Source of the DNA: Arthrobacter_E sp044748305
GTDB lineage: Bacteria; Actinomycetota; Actinomycetes; Actinomycetales; Micrococcaceae
Reading direction: 5' to 3'
NCBI RefSeq assembly: GCF_044748305.1
Contig: NZ_JBIVFT010000001.1
Span: 310,001 to 374,000, forward strand
DNA: 64,000 bases
Positions 8,359 through 18,116 of this stretch are shown piece after piece. Numbering within the stretch: the stretch's first letter is position 1; the number at the start of each line of letters is the position of its first letter. The translations under genes and the position numbers were made by a program. The notes beneath the pieces are model-generated. The model was not told the DNA's origin, made no database searches, and saw nothing but the letters and a program-made list of their open reading frames with translations.

Positions 8359-9189
8359 TCACACTCCGGTCGCCCGTGCGATCAGGGCGTCGAATGCCCG
8401 GTCTGGGAGAACCCTTCGGAGGAATGTCAGGGGCAGTGCGCCGAAGCCCGGCAGGTAGCGCGTCCGGGGACGCTTAGCAGTGGCCGCCTTCACCACGGCG
8501 CGGGCGACGACGTCGGGCGCCGAGGCCATACGTGCGGTCGGCTGCGAGCTGCCGCCCAAGGTCGCGGCCATGGCTGCCGCCTGCCGGGCATACGGCCCGT
8601 CACCCGAGATCTCCAGGAGGTTCGATGCCGCGATGACGCCCCATTCGGTGCGGATGGAGCCGGGCTCGATGAGCACGACGTCGATGCCGAACGGAGCGAG
8701 TTCCAGCCGCATCGCATCGCTCAGCCCTTCCACGGCGAACTTGCTCGCGTGGTACCAGGCACCCATCGGGGTGGCGAAGCGGCCACCCATCGAGCTGACG
8801 TTCAGGATCCGGCCACCACCCTGTGCCCGCATGTGGGGAAGGACCAGCTGCGCCATGCGCGCCAGGCCCAGCACGTTGACGTCCAGCTGCGCCTGCGCCT
8901 CCTCGAGGGGAACTTCCTCGACAGCGCCGTACGATCCGTATCCGGCGTTGTTGAGCAGGACATCGATCCGTCCCTCAGCGTCGACGATCGAAGACACGGC
9001 CTCCGTGGCGGATCCGGCGTCGGTCACATCAAGGGCGATGGTGTGAACGCCGGACGTCCGGAGTGCGGCCATTCGATCCACCCGCCGGGCAGCGGCATAG
9101 ACGACGAATCCAGCCTTCCGGAGCTGTCGCGCACTGGCCTCGCCGATCCCGGAGGAGGCCCCCGTCACCAGGGCGATCTTCTGAGTCAT
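8359..9189 (-). CDS. short-chain dehydrogenase/reductase (SDR)
   Basis: 276 residues, classical SDR. Cofactor motif TGASSGIG at residues 9-16 and AAARRVDRM favour NADP(H). The NNAG motif is at about residue 85, the catalytic serine in LNVSSMGG and the YHASK catalytic pair near residue 152. The C-terminal extension (LPGFGALPLTFLRRVLPD) is typical of oxidoreductases acting on hydrophobic or steroid-like alcohols, but the substrate is unknown. It lies 57 bp downstream of the LysR gene in the same direction and may be its target. Its 3' end converges on the broken GNAT gene, 18 bp away. Confidence 0.88.
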   Translation of the reverse strand: MTQKIALVTGASSGIGEASARQLRKAGFVVYAAARRVDRMAALRTSGVHTIALDVTDAGSATEAVSSIVDAEGRIDVLLNNAGYGSYGAVEEVPLEEAQAQLDVNVLGLARMAQLVLPHMRAQGGGRILNVSSMGGRFATPMGAWYHASKFAVEGLSDAMRLELAPFGIDVVLIEPGSIRTEWGVIAASNLLEISGDGPYARQAAAMAATLGGSSQPTARMASAPDVVARAVVKAATAKRPRTRYLPGFGALPLTFLRRVLPDRAFDALIARATGV

Positions 9190-9246
9190 GTCCCATTCCT
9201 TTGTTCGCTGTGGCGCTTCGCCTGAGTCGATCCGCTGACACCATTC

Positions 9247-10152
9247 TCATGGCGTTTCCAGATACATCGATGCCTGACATTGGATTTCCTGGACGACGGC
9301 CCGCAGATTGGGTCCGTTCGAGGCCGCAGTCCTGAGAAGAAGAGATACCTCACGGAACGAGGAATCTCCTGTGAGCGGTACCGCTACGACCCCGGGTGGA
9401 AGTGGACCTCGGCCGAGGCGGGGGACGGCGCCGACGGCCAGGCCGAGGGAGATGTACTGCATGATCGACTGAAATTCCGCCGCCTGGTACGCGGGGCCGG
9501 ACGGGCTGCCCAGGCCGCCTTGTGCTTCGATCCATTGACGGTACGGCCCGTCGTCAGGAGTGACAGCCCAAGGCTCATGACGCAGCTGCTCCATGGAGAG
9601 CCCTGGCCGGTCGGCCAGAGGATGCGAGCTCGGGAGAATGGCGTCGATGCGGTCCACTCCGAGCGAGATGCGTTGCAGTTCATCGTCTGGAACCTCTTCG
9701 GCCAGCCGACCCCACGACTTGACCACCGCGGCTTCCGTGAGCCCCGTCCGGACGAAGAGCAATGCCTCATCGGGTTCGAGTTCGAGCGGCTGGACTGCCA
9801 GGGAGGGATGCGCCGAGGCGAGCGCCGCGACGGCCGGGATCACAAGCCCTCGAAGAGCCGTCGGAAACACTCCGATTCGCACCTGGCCCGCGGGCTCGCC
9901 GTCGTGCGCCGCCGCCAGATCATCAAGTGCGAGGACGATGGGACGGCCACGTTCGACCAGGGACCGTGCATACTCGGTCGGCACCACCCCGCGGCCTACC
10001 CGTTCCAGCAGGGGGCATTGGACTGTTCGTTCCAGCCGGCGAATGTGCTGAGTGATGTTCGACGGCGTGTAGTTGAGCAGTGTCGCCGCGGCGGTGACGG
10101 AGCCGGTGTCGGCCACTGCGATGAGGGCGCGGAGCGAGAGCACATCGATCAT
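9247..10152 (-). CDS. LysR family transcriptional regulator
   Basis: 301 residues, the normal LysR length. Residues 4-62 form the winged helix-turn-helix (LRALIAVADTGSVTAAATLL ... QHIRRLERTVQCPLLERVGR); residues 90-295 form the periplasmic-binding-like effector domain. It is divergent from the EamA exporter gene, 72 bp apart, and is followed by the SDR gene, so it probably controls one or both. The AT-rich divergent spacer 10153-10224 is the expected operator region. Confidence 0.88.
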   Translation of the reverse strand: MIDVLSLRALIAVADTGSVTAAATLLNYTPSNITQHIRRLERTVQCPLLERVGRGVVPTEYARSLVERGRPIVLALDDLAAAHDGEPAGQVRIGVFPTALRGLVIPAVAALASAHPSLAVQPLELEPDEALLFVRTGLTEAAVVKSWGRLAEEVPDDELQRISLGVDRIDAILPSSHPLADRPGLSMEQLRHEPWAVTPDDGPYRQWIEAQGGLGSPSGPAYQAAEFQSIMQYISLGLAVGAVPRLGRGPLPPGVVAVPLTGDSSFREVSLLLRTAASNGPNLRAVVQEIQCQASMYLETP

Positions 10153-10224
10153 TTACTAATTCTACGGCGATTTCAGCATTAACTATTACTGGTGCTTAAA
10201 GATCTTTGGGTCGAAGATCGAAGC
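10153..10224. promoter_or_regulatory. divergent LysR/EamA promoter region
   Basis: A 72-bp spacer, markedly AT-rich (10153-10200) against the GC-rich background. It includes TACTAATT and ATTAACTATTA segments that could form LysR-type T-N11-A half sites. Assignment rests on gene layout, not on a matched consensus. Confidence 0.45.
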
Positions 10225-11163
10225 ATGACTTCCTCCTGCGATCTCGCCGAAACTCGCCACCCGCGGCTGGACACCCCGTCTCGACGCTCCACCCAAGTGC
10301 GGGCCAAACTGTGGCTCGCGCTCGCGATGGCGGGCTGGGGCACGATCGGAGTCTTCAGCATTCAGGCGGGAACGGACCCGATCACCACGGTCGCCTGGCG
10401 TTGCGTCTTCGCGGCAGGCGCCCTGCTCATCCTGGCTCTGGCCACTGGGGCATTCCGGAAGAGTGTCTGGTCGCTGAAAGCGGTGCTCCTCACGATCGGC
10501 GGCGGGGTGGCGCTCGTGGCGAACTGGGTCCTGCTTTTCGAGTCCTTTGCCACGACCACCATCACCGTGGCGACGGTGTCGTATCACATGGAGCCGTTCC
10601 TGCTGGTGGCTTTGGGGGCGATCATCAGCCGGGAACGGCCCCGGGGACGGGACATCGCCTGGCTGGGGGTGGCTTTCGGAGGGCTTCTCCTGGCGACGCG
10701 TTTCATCGGGACCGCCGGGATCGAGCAGCTGTCAGGGACGGAGCTCGTGGGAGTCGTCTCCGCTCTGCTTGCCGGATTGCTGTACGCACTCGCCACCCTG
10801 GCGGCCAAACACACGGAGGGCATCCGTCCGTATGTCATGACGCTCATCCAATGCGTCACGGGCGCGGTACTGCTTCTTCCGTTTGCCACGCAACTCCACT
10901 GGAACAGCCAGGGATGGCTGTGGATCGCCGCCATGGGGGTCATCCACACGGGGCTGCTCTACTCCGCGCTCTACAGCTCGGCCAGGGTGCTGTCCACCAT
11001 GGCGCTCGCAGGTCTGTCCTTCGTGAATCCCGCGGTCGCGATCTTCGCGGACATCGCCGTGTACGGCCACATCCCTGATCTGCTGCAACTGGCGGGAATA
11101 GCACTCATCGCCGTCGCCACTCTCATCGTCACCGCGCCGCGGAAGGACGGCGACCTCCACTAG
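10225..11163 (+). CDS. EamA/DMT family transporter
   Basis: 312 residues with about ten hydrophobic segments in two EamA repeats, the architecture of RhaT/YdcZ-like drug/metabolite exporters. The second repeat ends with the usual SFVNPAVAIFAD...G segment. ATG 10225 is preferred; an in-frame ATG at 10192 would overlap the divergent regulatory spacer. The adjacent divergent LysR gene suggests induction by the exported compound, which cannot be named from sequence. Confidence 0.85.
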   Translation: MTSSCDLAETRHPRLDTPSRRSTQVRAKLWLALAMAGWGTIGVFSIQAGTDPITTVAWRCVFAAGALLILALATGAFRKSVWSLKAVLLTIGGGVALVANWVLLFESFATTTITVATVSYHMEPFLLVALGAIISRERPRGRDIAWLGVAFGGLLLATRFIGTAGIEQLSGTELVGVVSALLAGLLYALATLAAKHTEGIRPYVMTLIQCVTGAVLLLPFATQLHWNSQGWLWIAAMGVIHTGLLYSALYSSARVLSTMALAGLSFVNPAVAIFADIAVYGHIPDLLQLAGIALIAVATLIVTAPRKDGDLH

Positions 11164-11225
11164 TCTGGTTGAACGGCGCCCCTGCGGTGCCAGGTCGCCT
11201 GAGCACGCCAGGAGGAGCTCCATCC

Positions 11226-12461
11226 ATGTCCACGCTGATCATCCGCGACTGTCTGGGCCCGGAAGAACACCCCCGGCTCGTGGAGATCTGGCGCTCCGCC
11301 GTCGATGCCACCCACCACTTCCTGGCGGCCGCCGACCGGGACGAGATCGAGCAGCAGCTCGCGGCGGCCTACTTCCCACAGGTGCGTCTGACGGTCGCGG
11401 AGCGCGAGGGGCATCTGCTCGGGTTCGCGGGCACTGCCGAGGACCGGCTGGAGATGCTCTTCGTCGAAGCCTCGGCCCAGGGGCAGGGGATCGGGACAGC
11501 GCTGCTGGGCCACGCCATCCGTCACGACGGCGCCCGGGCCGTCGACGTCAACGAGCAGAACCCCGAGGCCACGGCCTTCTACAAGAGTCAGGGATTCAGG
11601 GTGCGCGGACGCAGTGAAACGGACGACGCCGGCCGGCCCTACCCCTTGCTGCATCTCGCGCTCGCCGCAGCGCGACCACGCCCTCACCTCATCCGTAGAG
11701 GGAGCGGCACTCCCGTGCTGTTCATCCACGGCAACGGCGTGGACCACAGGCTCCTGCTGGACCTTGACGACGCCTTCGCCGATGGGCCCTGGGAGCGCAT
11801 CCATCTCGATCTGGCCGGTTTCGGGCAGACCCCGGCACTGGACGACGACGGCGGACTGCCGCAGCTCGCAGACTGGCTGGACGACCTCGTGGCAGAGACC
11901 GTGGGGGAGGCGCCCTTCGCCGTCGTCGGGAATTCGCTGGGAGGTCTTCTGGCCCGAGAACTCACGGCCAGACGCCCGAGCCAGGTGCTCGGAATGGCTT
12001 TGCTGGCGCCAGTCGTGGACCCGGTTCAGGAGCACCGGACACTTCCGAAGCGTACCGTCCTGCACCGTGATGAAGCGCTGCTGAACTCCCTCAGACCCGG
12101 AGAGGCGCTGAAGTACCAGGAGATGGCCGTGGTCCAGTCGCCGGAGAACTGGGAGCGCTTCCGTTCCGCCGCTCTGCCAGGTCTGAAAGCAGCCGATACG
12201 CAGGCCATGGACCGGCTCGCCGCACGGTATCTCCTGGACCCGATGCCGGAAGAGCGGTTGAGAGGCTACACCCGTCCAGTTCTGATCGTGGCCGGCCGCC
12301 AGGACCACGTCGTCGGATTCCACGACCAGGAAGTGCTGGCACGGCAATTCCCGGACGCCCGCTATGTGGCCCTGGACAGGGCCGGACACAATGTCCACCT
12401 GGACCAGCCTCTGGAGGTCAGGATGCTGCTGGGGGAGTGGCTCGCCCGCCTCCACTCCTGA
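11226..12461 (+). CDS. GNAT acetyltransferase - alpha/beta hydrolase fusion
   Basis: 411 residues in two catalytic domains. Residues 1-150 are a GNAT domain with acetyl-CoA loop SAQGQGIGTALL and the DVNEQNPEATAFYKSQGF strand seen in YiaC/YjaB-like acetyltransferases. Residues 155-411 are an alpha/beta hydrolase with FIHGNGVDHR (oxyanion loop), nucleophile elbow VGNSLGGLLA, aspartate in VAGRQDHVVG and histidine in DRAGHNVHLD, so the triad is complete. ATG 11226 has an AGGAGGAG site (11210-11217). No frame break lies between the domains, so this is a genuine fusion. Substrates are unknown. Confidence 0.87.
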   Translation: MSTLIIRDCLGPEEHPRLVEIWRSAVDATHHFLAAADRDEIEQQLAAAYFPQVRLTVAEREGHLLGFAGTAEDRLEMLFVEASAQGQGIGTALLGHAIRHDGARAVDVNEQNPEATAFYKSQGFRVRGRSETDDAGRPYPLLHLALAAARPRPHLIRRGSGTPVLFIHGNGVDHRLLLDLDDAFADGPWERIHLDLAGFGQTPALDDDGGLPQLADWLDDLVAETVGEAPFAVVGNSLGGLLARELTARRPSQVLGMALLAPVVDPVQEHRTLPKRTVLHRDEALLNSLRPGEALKYQEMAVVQSPENWERFRSAALPGLKAADTQAMDRLAARYLLDPMPEERLRGYTRPVLIVAGRQDHVVGFHDQEVLARQFPDARYVALDRAGHNVHLDQPLEVRMLLGEWLARLHS

Positions 12462-12506
12462 TCCGGCCGTGCACGAGCACGTCAGAGGCCCTACTAGAGT
12501 TGCTCC

Positions 12507-13022
12507 ATGGAACTGATCATCCCGAGCCCGGCATACTTCCGTTCGTTCTCCGAGTCCCTGAAAGAGTGGGGCGACGCCCACCAGGATGGCGCCGGCATCC
12601 GGAATCCTGAGACGCTCGTGACTGAAGAGGGTTTCACCGAGTGGGTGCATCAGCTGATCTCTGAGGAGACCGAACCCGCCGGACGAGGCTTCGTCACGTG
12701 CAGCTACCGCTGGATGGTGGACGGCGACGAGTACCTGGGCAGCATCGCCCTGCGTCACGACCTCAATGACTACCTGCTGAATTACGGCGGCCACATCGGC
12801 TACGGCGTCCGGCCTTCCGCCCGGCGTCAGGGACACGCCTCCCAGGCGCTCGCAGAAATCCTGCCCGTCGCCATCGAACAGGGCCTGGAACGCGTCCTGG
12901 TCACCTGTGTCGAATCCAACGAGGGCTCGCGCCGCACCATCGAACGCCAAGGCGGGGTCCTCGAAGACATCCGGCCCCAGGAGCACGCGGAGCCGGTCCG
13001 CCGTTATTGGATCGAACTGTAG
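12507..13022 (+). CDS. GNAT family N-acetyltransferase
   Basis: 171 residues, complete GNAT fold: LGSIALRHDLNDYLLNYGGH, the acetyl-CoA loop VRPSARRQGHASQALAEIL near residue 105, and CVESNEGSRRTIERQGG at the C-terminal side, a pattern common in actinobacterial acetyltransferases of unknown substrate. The start has no ribosome binding site; instead a TAGAGT -10-like hexamer ends six bases before the ATG, suggesting a leaderless mRNA. Its 3' end faces hpaI. Confidence 0.85.
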   Translation: MELIIPSPAYFRSFSESLKEWGDAHQDGAGIRNPETLVTEEGFTEWVHQLISEETEPAGRGFVTCSYRWMVDGDEYLGSIALRHDLNDYLLNYGGHIGYGVRPSARRQGHASQALAEILPVAIEQGLERVLVTCVESNEGSRRTIERQGGVLEDIRPQEHAEPVRRYWIEL

Positions 13023-13044
13023 AGGCAGTCGGAGGGACAAGCAC

Positions 13045-13857
13045 TCAGTACGACGGCGGGACGGAGCCGCCGTCGTACTGAGCGTCCGTGATGAAATGCG
13101 CGGCCAGCGCCTCGGAGGCCCGTGCGGCCAGCGCGACATCGGCTCCCACGAGGAGGAAGCGCGCGCCGTCGGCGGCGTAGTTCTCCGCGGCCCGCGGGTC
13201 GAAGGCGTTGACGCCGACCGGTCTGCCGGCCTCGGCCACCGCTCGGAAAGCACGCCGCACAGCGGTGAGCACCTCCGGATGAGTCTGCTGCCCGAGCAGG
13301 CCCATGGACGCCGCGAGATCGCTGGGGCCCACGAACACTCCGTCGATGCCGGCCACTGCGGCGATCGCCCGGGCGTTCTTCACCCCCTCCTCGGTCTCCA
13401 CCTGCACGAAGACCGAGACATGCTCTGCGGCATTCTCCAGATAGGCCGGAACACGATTCCAGCGCGCGGACCGCGCCAGAGCGCTCCCCACACCCCGGAT
13501 GCCGTTCGGCGGGTACTGGGCCGCAGCGGCCACAGCGCGTGCCTGCTCCTCGGTGGAGACCATCGGCACGAGGATGGTCTGGGCCCCCAAGTCCAGGACC
13601 TGCTTGATGACCACGGGATCGGCCGAGGGAACCCGCACCACGGCTGTCACCGGGTATCCGGTCACGGCGTGCAGCTGAGCCAGCACGGACTCCAGCCCGT
13701 TCGGCGCGTGCTCCATGTCGATGAGTACCCAGTCGAGTCCCGATCCGGCCATGATCTCCGCCATCACGGGGGAACCGGAACACACCCAGCCTCCGAACAA
13801 GGGTCGTCCGGAATCCTGGAGGCGGTGACGCAGGGTCGGTGTCAGTCGAAGCGGCAT
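13045..13857 (-). CDS. hpaI: HpcH/HpaI family aldolase (4-hydroxy-2-oxoheptane-1,7-dioate aldolase)
   Basis: 270 residues, class II pyruvate aldolase. It would cleave 4-hydroxy-2-oxoheptanedioate to pyruvate and succinic semialdehyde, the last step of homoprotocatechuate meta-cleavage. Seen: DWVLIDMEHAPNG near residue 37 (catalytic histidine), the arginine in VVRVPSADP, the metal glutamate in FVQVETEEGVKNA and the aspartate in GVFVGPSDLAASMG. The start at 13857 overlaps the stop of hpaH by 16 bp, so it is last in the operon. Its final codons form a hairpin (13046-13080). Confidence 0.92.
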   Translation of the reverse strand: MPLRLTPTLRHRLQDSGRPLFGGWVCSGSPVMAEIMAGSGLDWVLIDMEHAPNGLESVLAQLHAVTGYPVTAVVRVPSADPVVIKQVLDLGAQTILVPMVSTEEQARAVAAAAQYPPNGIRGVGSALARSARWNRVPAYLENAAEHVSVFVQVETEEGVKNARAIAAVAGIDGVFVGPSDLAASMGLLGQQTHPEVLTAVRRAFRAVAEAGRPVGVNAFDPRAAENYAADGARFLLVGADVALAARASEALAAHFITDAQYDGGSVPPSY

Positions 13858-14627
13858 GTGATGGTCCCCAATGGTCCGTAGTCGCAGAGCACGCTGTCGC
13901 CGCGGGAGATCCACACGGGCCGGGTGAAGGACCCGGCCAGGATGATCTCCCCGGCCTCCAGCCGTGCACCGTGGTGGTGGAGCTTCTTGGCAAGCCAGGC
14001 GACGCCGCTGGCGGGATGATTGAGCACACCGGCGGAGACGCCCGTCTCCTCGATGGTCTCATTGCGATACAGCAGAGCCGAGACCCAGCGCAGATCGACG
14101 GCATCGGGCCGGGTCGGGTTGCCGCCCAGCACCATGCCGCCGTAAGCGGCGTTGTCGCTGATGGTGTCCACGATCGTCCGGTCTTCCAGCTCGATGTGGG
14201 AGTTCAGCACCTCCAGAGCAGGAGTGACGTATTCGGTGGCCCGCAGCACATCCATCACTGAACAGTGCGGGCCTTCCAACGGTTCCTTCAGCACGAACGC
14301 CAGCTCCACCTCGATGCGGACGTTGGAGTACGCATCGAACGGCAGCACGGAGCCGTTCTCCCAGACGGTGTCATCGAACATCACACCGTAATCGGGTTCG
14401 GAGATGCCCGTGGCCTGCTGCATCGCTTTCGATGTCAGCCCGATCTTCCGGCCCACCAGGCGACGCCCGGCAGCGAGGTTCTTCTCCCGCCAGACGCCCT
14501 GGATGGCGTAGGAATCCTCGATCGTGGCCTCCGGATACCGTGCGGTGATACGGGGGATCACGGCGTGATTGCGCTCCGCTTCGGCGAGTTCGTCCGCCAA
14601 CTGTGCGATGGTGCTTTCGTCCAGCAT
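13842..14627 (-). CDS. hpaH: 2-oxo-hept-4-ene-1,7-dioate hydratase
   Basis: 261 residues of the FAH-related hydratase family (HpaH/MhpD). It adds water to 2-oxohept-4-enedioate to give the HpaI substrate, with a divalent metal. Seen: GRKIGLTSKAMQ near residue 60, RIEVELAFVLKEP near residue 105 with the E-x-E metal ligands, and ALEVLNSHIE. The start at 14627 has an AGAGAGGA site upstream. It lies 26 bp after hpaD and overlaps hpaI. Confidence 0.92.
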   Translation of the reverse strand: MLDESTIAQLADELAEAERNHAVIPRITARYPEATIEDSYAIQGVWREKNLAAGRRLVGRKIGLTSKAMQQATGISEPDYGVMFDDTVWENGSVLPFDAYSNVRIEVELAFVLKEPLEGPHCSVMDVLRATEYVTPALEVLNSHIELEDRTIVDTISDNAAYGGMVLGGNPTRPDAVDLRWVSALLYRNETIEETGVSAGVLNHPASGVAWLAKKLHHHGARLEAGEIILAGSFTRPVWISRGDSVLCDYGPLGTITCRFD

Positions 14628-14653
14628 GGTGTTCCTCTCTCCTGCGCCGGCTG

Positions 14654-15817
14654 TTACAGCTGGTTCCCCAGCTTGTACTCGCCCTGCTTCCATTCGGGCA
14701 TGGCCTCCTGGTCGTCAGGGCGGGTGTAGGAGAACCCGTCGGCTCCGATGGTCACGGCCATCTCGCTCGAATCAGTGCGCGCGACGACGGGCTGCGGGTT
14801 CCCGTCCAGGTCCAGGACGAGCGATGCTTCGGTGTACCAGCTGGGCACTACCGGGTTGCCCCACCAATCGCGTCGCTGATTGTCGTGCACGTCCCAGGTG
14901 ACGACCGGGTTGTCGGGGTCGCCGGTGTAGTAGTCCTGCGTGTAGACCTCAACCCGGTGGCCGTCGGGATCCCGGAGGTAGAGGTAGAACGCGTTCGAGA
15001 CGCCGTGCCGGCCGGGGCCGCGCTCGATCGCGTCGCTGCGGCGCAAGGCGCCCAGCTTGTCGCAGATGGCCAGGATGTTGTGCTTCTCGTGGGTGGCGAA
15101 ACACACGTGGTGCATGCGCGGACCGTCGCCCCCGGTCATCGCCGTGTCGTGCACGGTGGGCTTGCGGCGCATCCAGGCGGCGTAGACCGTGCCTTCCTCA
15201 TCCTGGATGTCCTCCGTGACACGGAAGCCGAGGTCCTGCATGAACTTCACCGCGCGTGGCACGTCGGGGGTCACCTGGTTGAAGTGGTCCAGGCGCACCA
15301 GCTCGCCCGGCACGTGCAGGTCGTAACGCCACGACAGCCGCTCGACGTGATCCGTCTGGTGGAAGAACTCGTAGGGGAAGCCGAGCGGGTCTTCCACGCG
15401 GACCGAGTCGCCGATGCCCTTGACGAAACCTTCCGGGCGGCGCTCCACCCGGCAGCCGAGTTCCGTGTAGAACGCGACGGCGCGGTCCAGGTCCTCCGGG
15501 GTACGCACGCGGTAGGAGAAGGCGGCGACGGCGGCCACCGGCCCCTTGCGCAGCACCAGATTGTGATGGATGAACTCTTCGGTGGAGCGGAGGTAGATGG
15601 TCTCTTCGTCCTCCTCCGTCACGTGCAGTCCCAGCACATCCACATAGAAAACCCGGGAGGCGGCCAGATCGGTCACCACCAACTCCATGTACGCGCAGCG
15701 GAGGATGTCCGGGGCGGGGGAGGTGGGAGTGGGCACGGGATTCGTGGTGTGGATCGGGGCCTCCTGGCTCACATAGAAGCCGGAGGAAGTGAGGGTGCGG
15801 TCGTCCAGATGCGTCAT
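14654..15817 (-). CDS. hpaD: 3,4-dihydroxyphenylacetate 2,3-dioxygenase (homoprotocatechuate dioxygenase)
   Basis: 387 residues, extradiol VOC-type ring-cleavage enzyme that opens homoprotocatechuate to 5-carboxymethyl-2-hydroxymuconate semialdehyde. It closely resembles the Brevibacterium fuscum enzyme as I recall it. With a constant 23-residue offset the metal ligands are H178 (RLDHFNQ), H237 (MHHVCF) and E290 (HRVEVYT), the acid-base H223 (TVHDTA) and Y280 are also present. The C-terminal lid DVHDNQRRDWWGNPVVPSWY is intact. An N-terminal extension of about 20 residues precedes the fold. Placed 30 bp after hpaE. Confidence 0.96.
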   Translation of the reverse strand: MTHLDDRTLTSSGFYVSQEAPIHTTNPVPTPTSPAPDILRCAYMELVVTDLAASRVFYVDVLGLHVTEEDEETIYLRSTEEFIHHNLVLRKGPVAAVAAFSYRVRTPEDLDRAVAFYTELGCRVERRPEGFVKGIGDSVRVEDPLGFPYEFFHQTDHVERLSWRYDLHVPGELVRLDHFNQVTPDVPRAVKFMQDLGFRVTEDIQDEEGTVYAAWMRRKPTVHDTAMTGGDGPRMHHVCFATHEKHNILAICDKLGALRRSDAIERGPGRHGVSNAFYLYLRDPDGHRVEVYTQDYYTGDPDNPVVTWDVHDNQRRDWWGNPVVPSWYTEASLVLDLDGNPQPVVARTDSSEMAVTIGADGFSYTRPDDQEAMPEWKQGEYKLGNQL

Positions 15818-15847
15818 GTCATGCGTCCTTGCGTGAGTCGATGCGGT

Positions 15848-17401
<1,554 letters not shown>

Positions 17402-17447
17402 GGGTTTCTCCTCGCTGAGATGATGACGTTCCGGGGTGCTGCAGGGT

Positions 17448-18116
17448 TCAGGTGATGGGTTCGCCCACCGGATGGCGCTGTGCAAGAAAGGCGTTCAGGG
17501 TGGCCCAGCGGTGATTGCGGGCCGCGAGCTCGATCTCCAGGGGATCGGCCTCGGACTCGATCAGTTCCAGGATCCGCTCATGCTCCTCGACCGATTCGCG
17601 GGCGCGTTCCGGGACGAAGGAGAAGGTGGAGTCGCGGACGCCGGCCATCCTGGTCCAGCCACGGTGCACCAGGTCCAGGATGTGGGGATTCGGGCACGGC
17701 TCGAACAGGACCGAGTGGAACTCCTGGTTCATGGTGGTGAAGGCGTGCGGGTCGAAATGGTCCAGCAAGCGGCGGAGCCGCTCGTTGACCTCCCGCGCCC
17801 GTACCAGGTCCGCCGGGTCCAGGAGTGGTGCGGACAAGGAGGTCGCGACTCCCTCGACGACGCCGAGTGTCTGCATGGAGTGCACGTATTCGGTCTCGTC
17901 CACCAGGGTCACCCGTGCTCCGACGTTGCGTTCGAACTCGACGAGCCCTTCCGCCTCCAGACGCCGCACTGCTTCCCGCACGGGTACCACGCTCATGCCG
18001 AGCGCTTCGGCCAGGGAACCGAGCACCAGGCGGTAACCCGGGCCGAATTGATGGCGGGCGATCCGTTCACGGATCCACTCATACGCCTGCTGGGATTTGC
18101 TGAGCGTCTCGGTCAC
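17448..18116 (-). CDS. GntR family regulator, FCD (FadR/VanR) subfamily
   Basis: 222 residues. Residues 8-75 form the winged helix (AYEWIRERIARHQFGPGYRL, SLAEALGMSVVPVREAVRRL, GLVEFERNVGARVT); residues 90-215 form the all-helical FCD effector domain with ligand or metal-binding positions in DHFDPHAFTTMNQEFHSVLF and RARESVEEHERIL. The GTG start overlaps the stop of the upstream FAH-RraA gene by 4 bases. Its position inside the operon implies autoregulation, and ATCRTATAYGAT palindromes in the operon promoter fit the TNGT-N-ACNA rule for this subfamily. The inducer is probably a pathway acid, by inference. Confidence 0.9.
   Translation of the reverse strand: MTETLSKSQQAYEWIRERIARHQFGPGYRLVLGSLAEALGMSVVPVREAVRRLEAEGLVEFERNVGARVTLVDETEYVHSMQTLGVVEGVATSLSAPLLDPADLVRAREVNERLRRLLDHFDPHAFTTMNQEFHSVLFEPCPNPHILDLVHRGWTRMAGVRDSTFSFVPERARESVEEHERILELIESEADPLEIELAARNHRWATLNAFLAQRHPVGEPIT

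Noticed and set aside
11160..13253. A 697-codon leftward open frame
   Set aside because: Antisense to the GNAT-hydrolase fusion and the GNAT gene, both of which have clear motifs; composition is that of a shadow frame.
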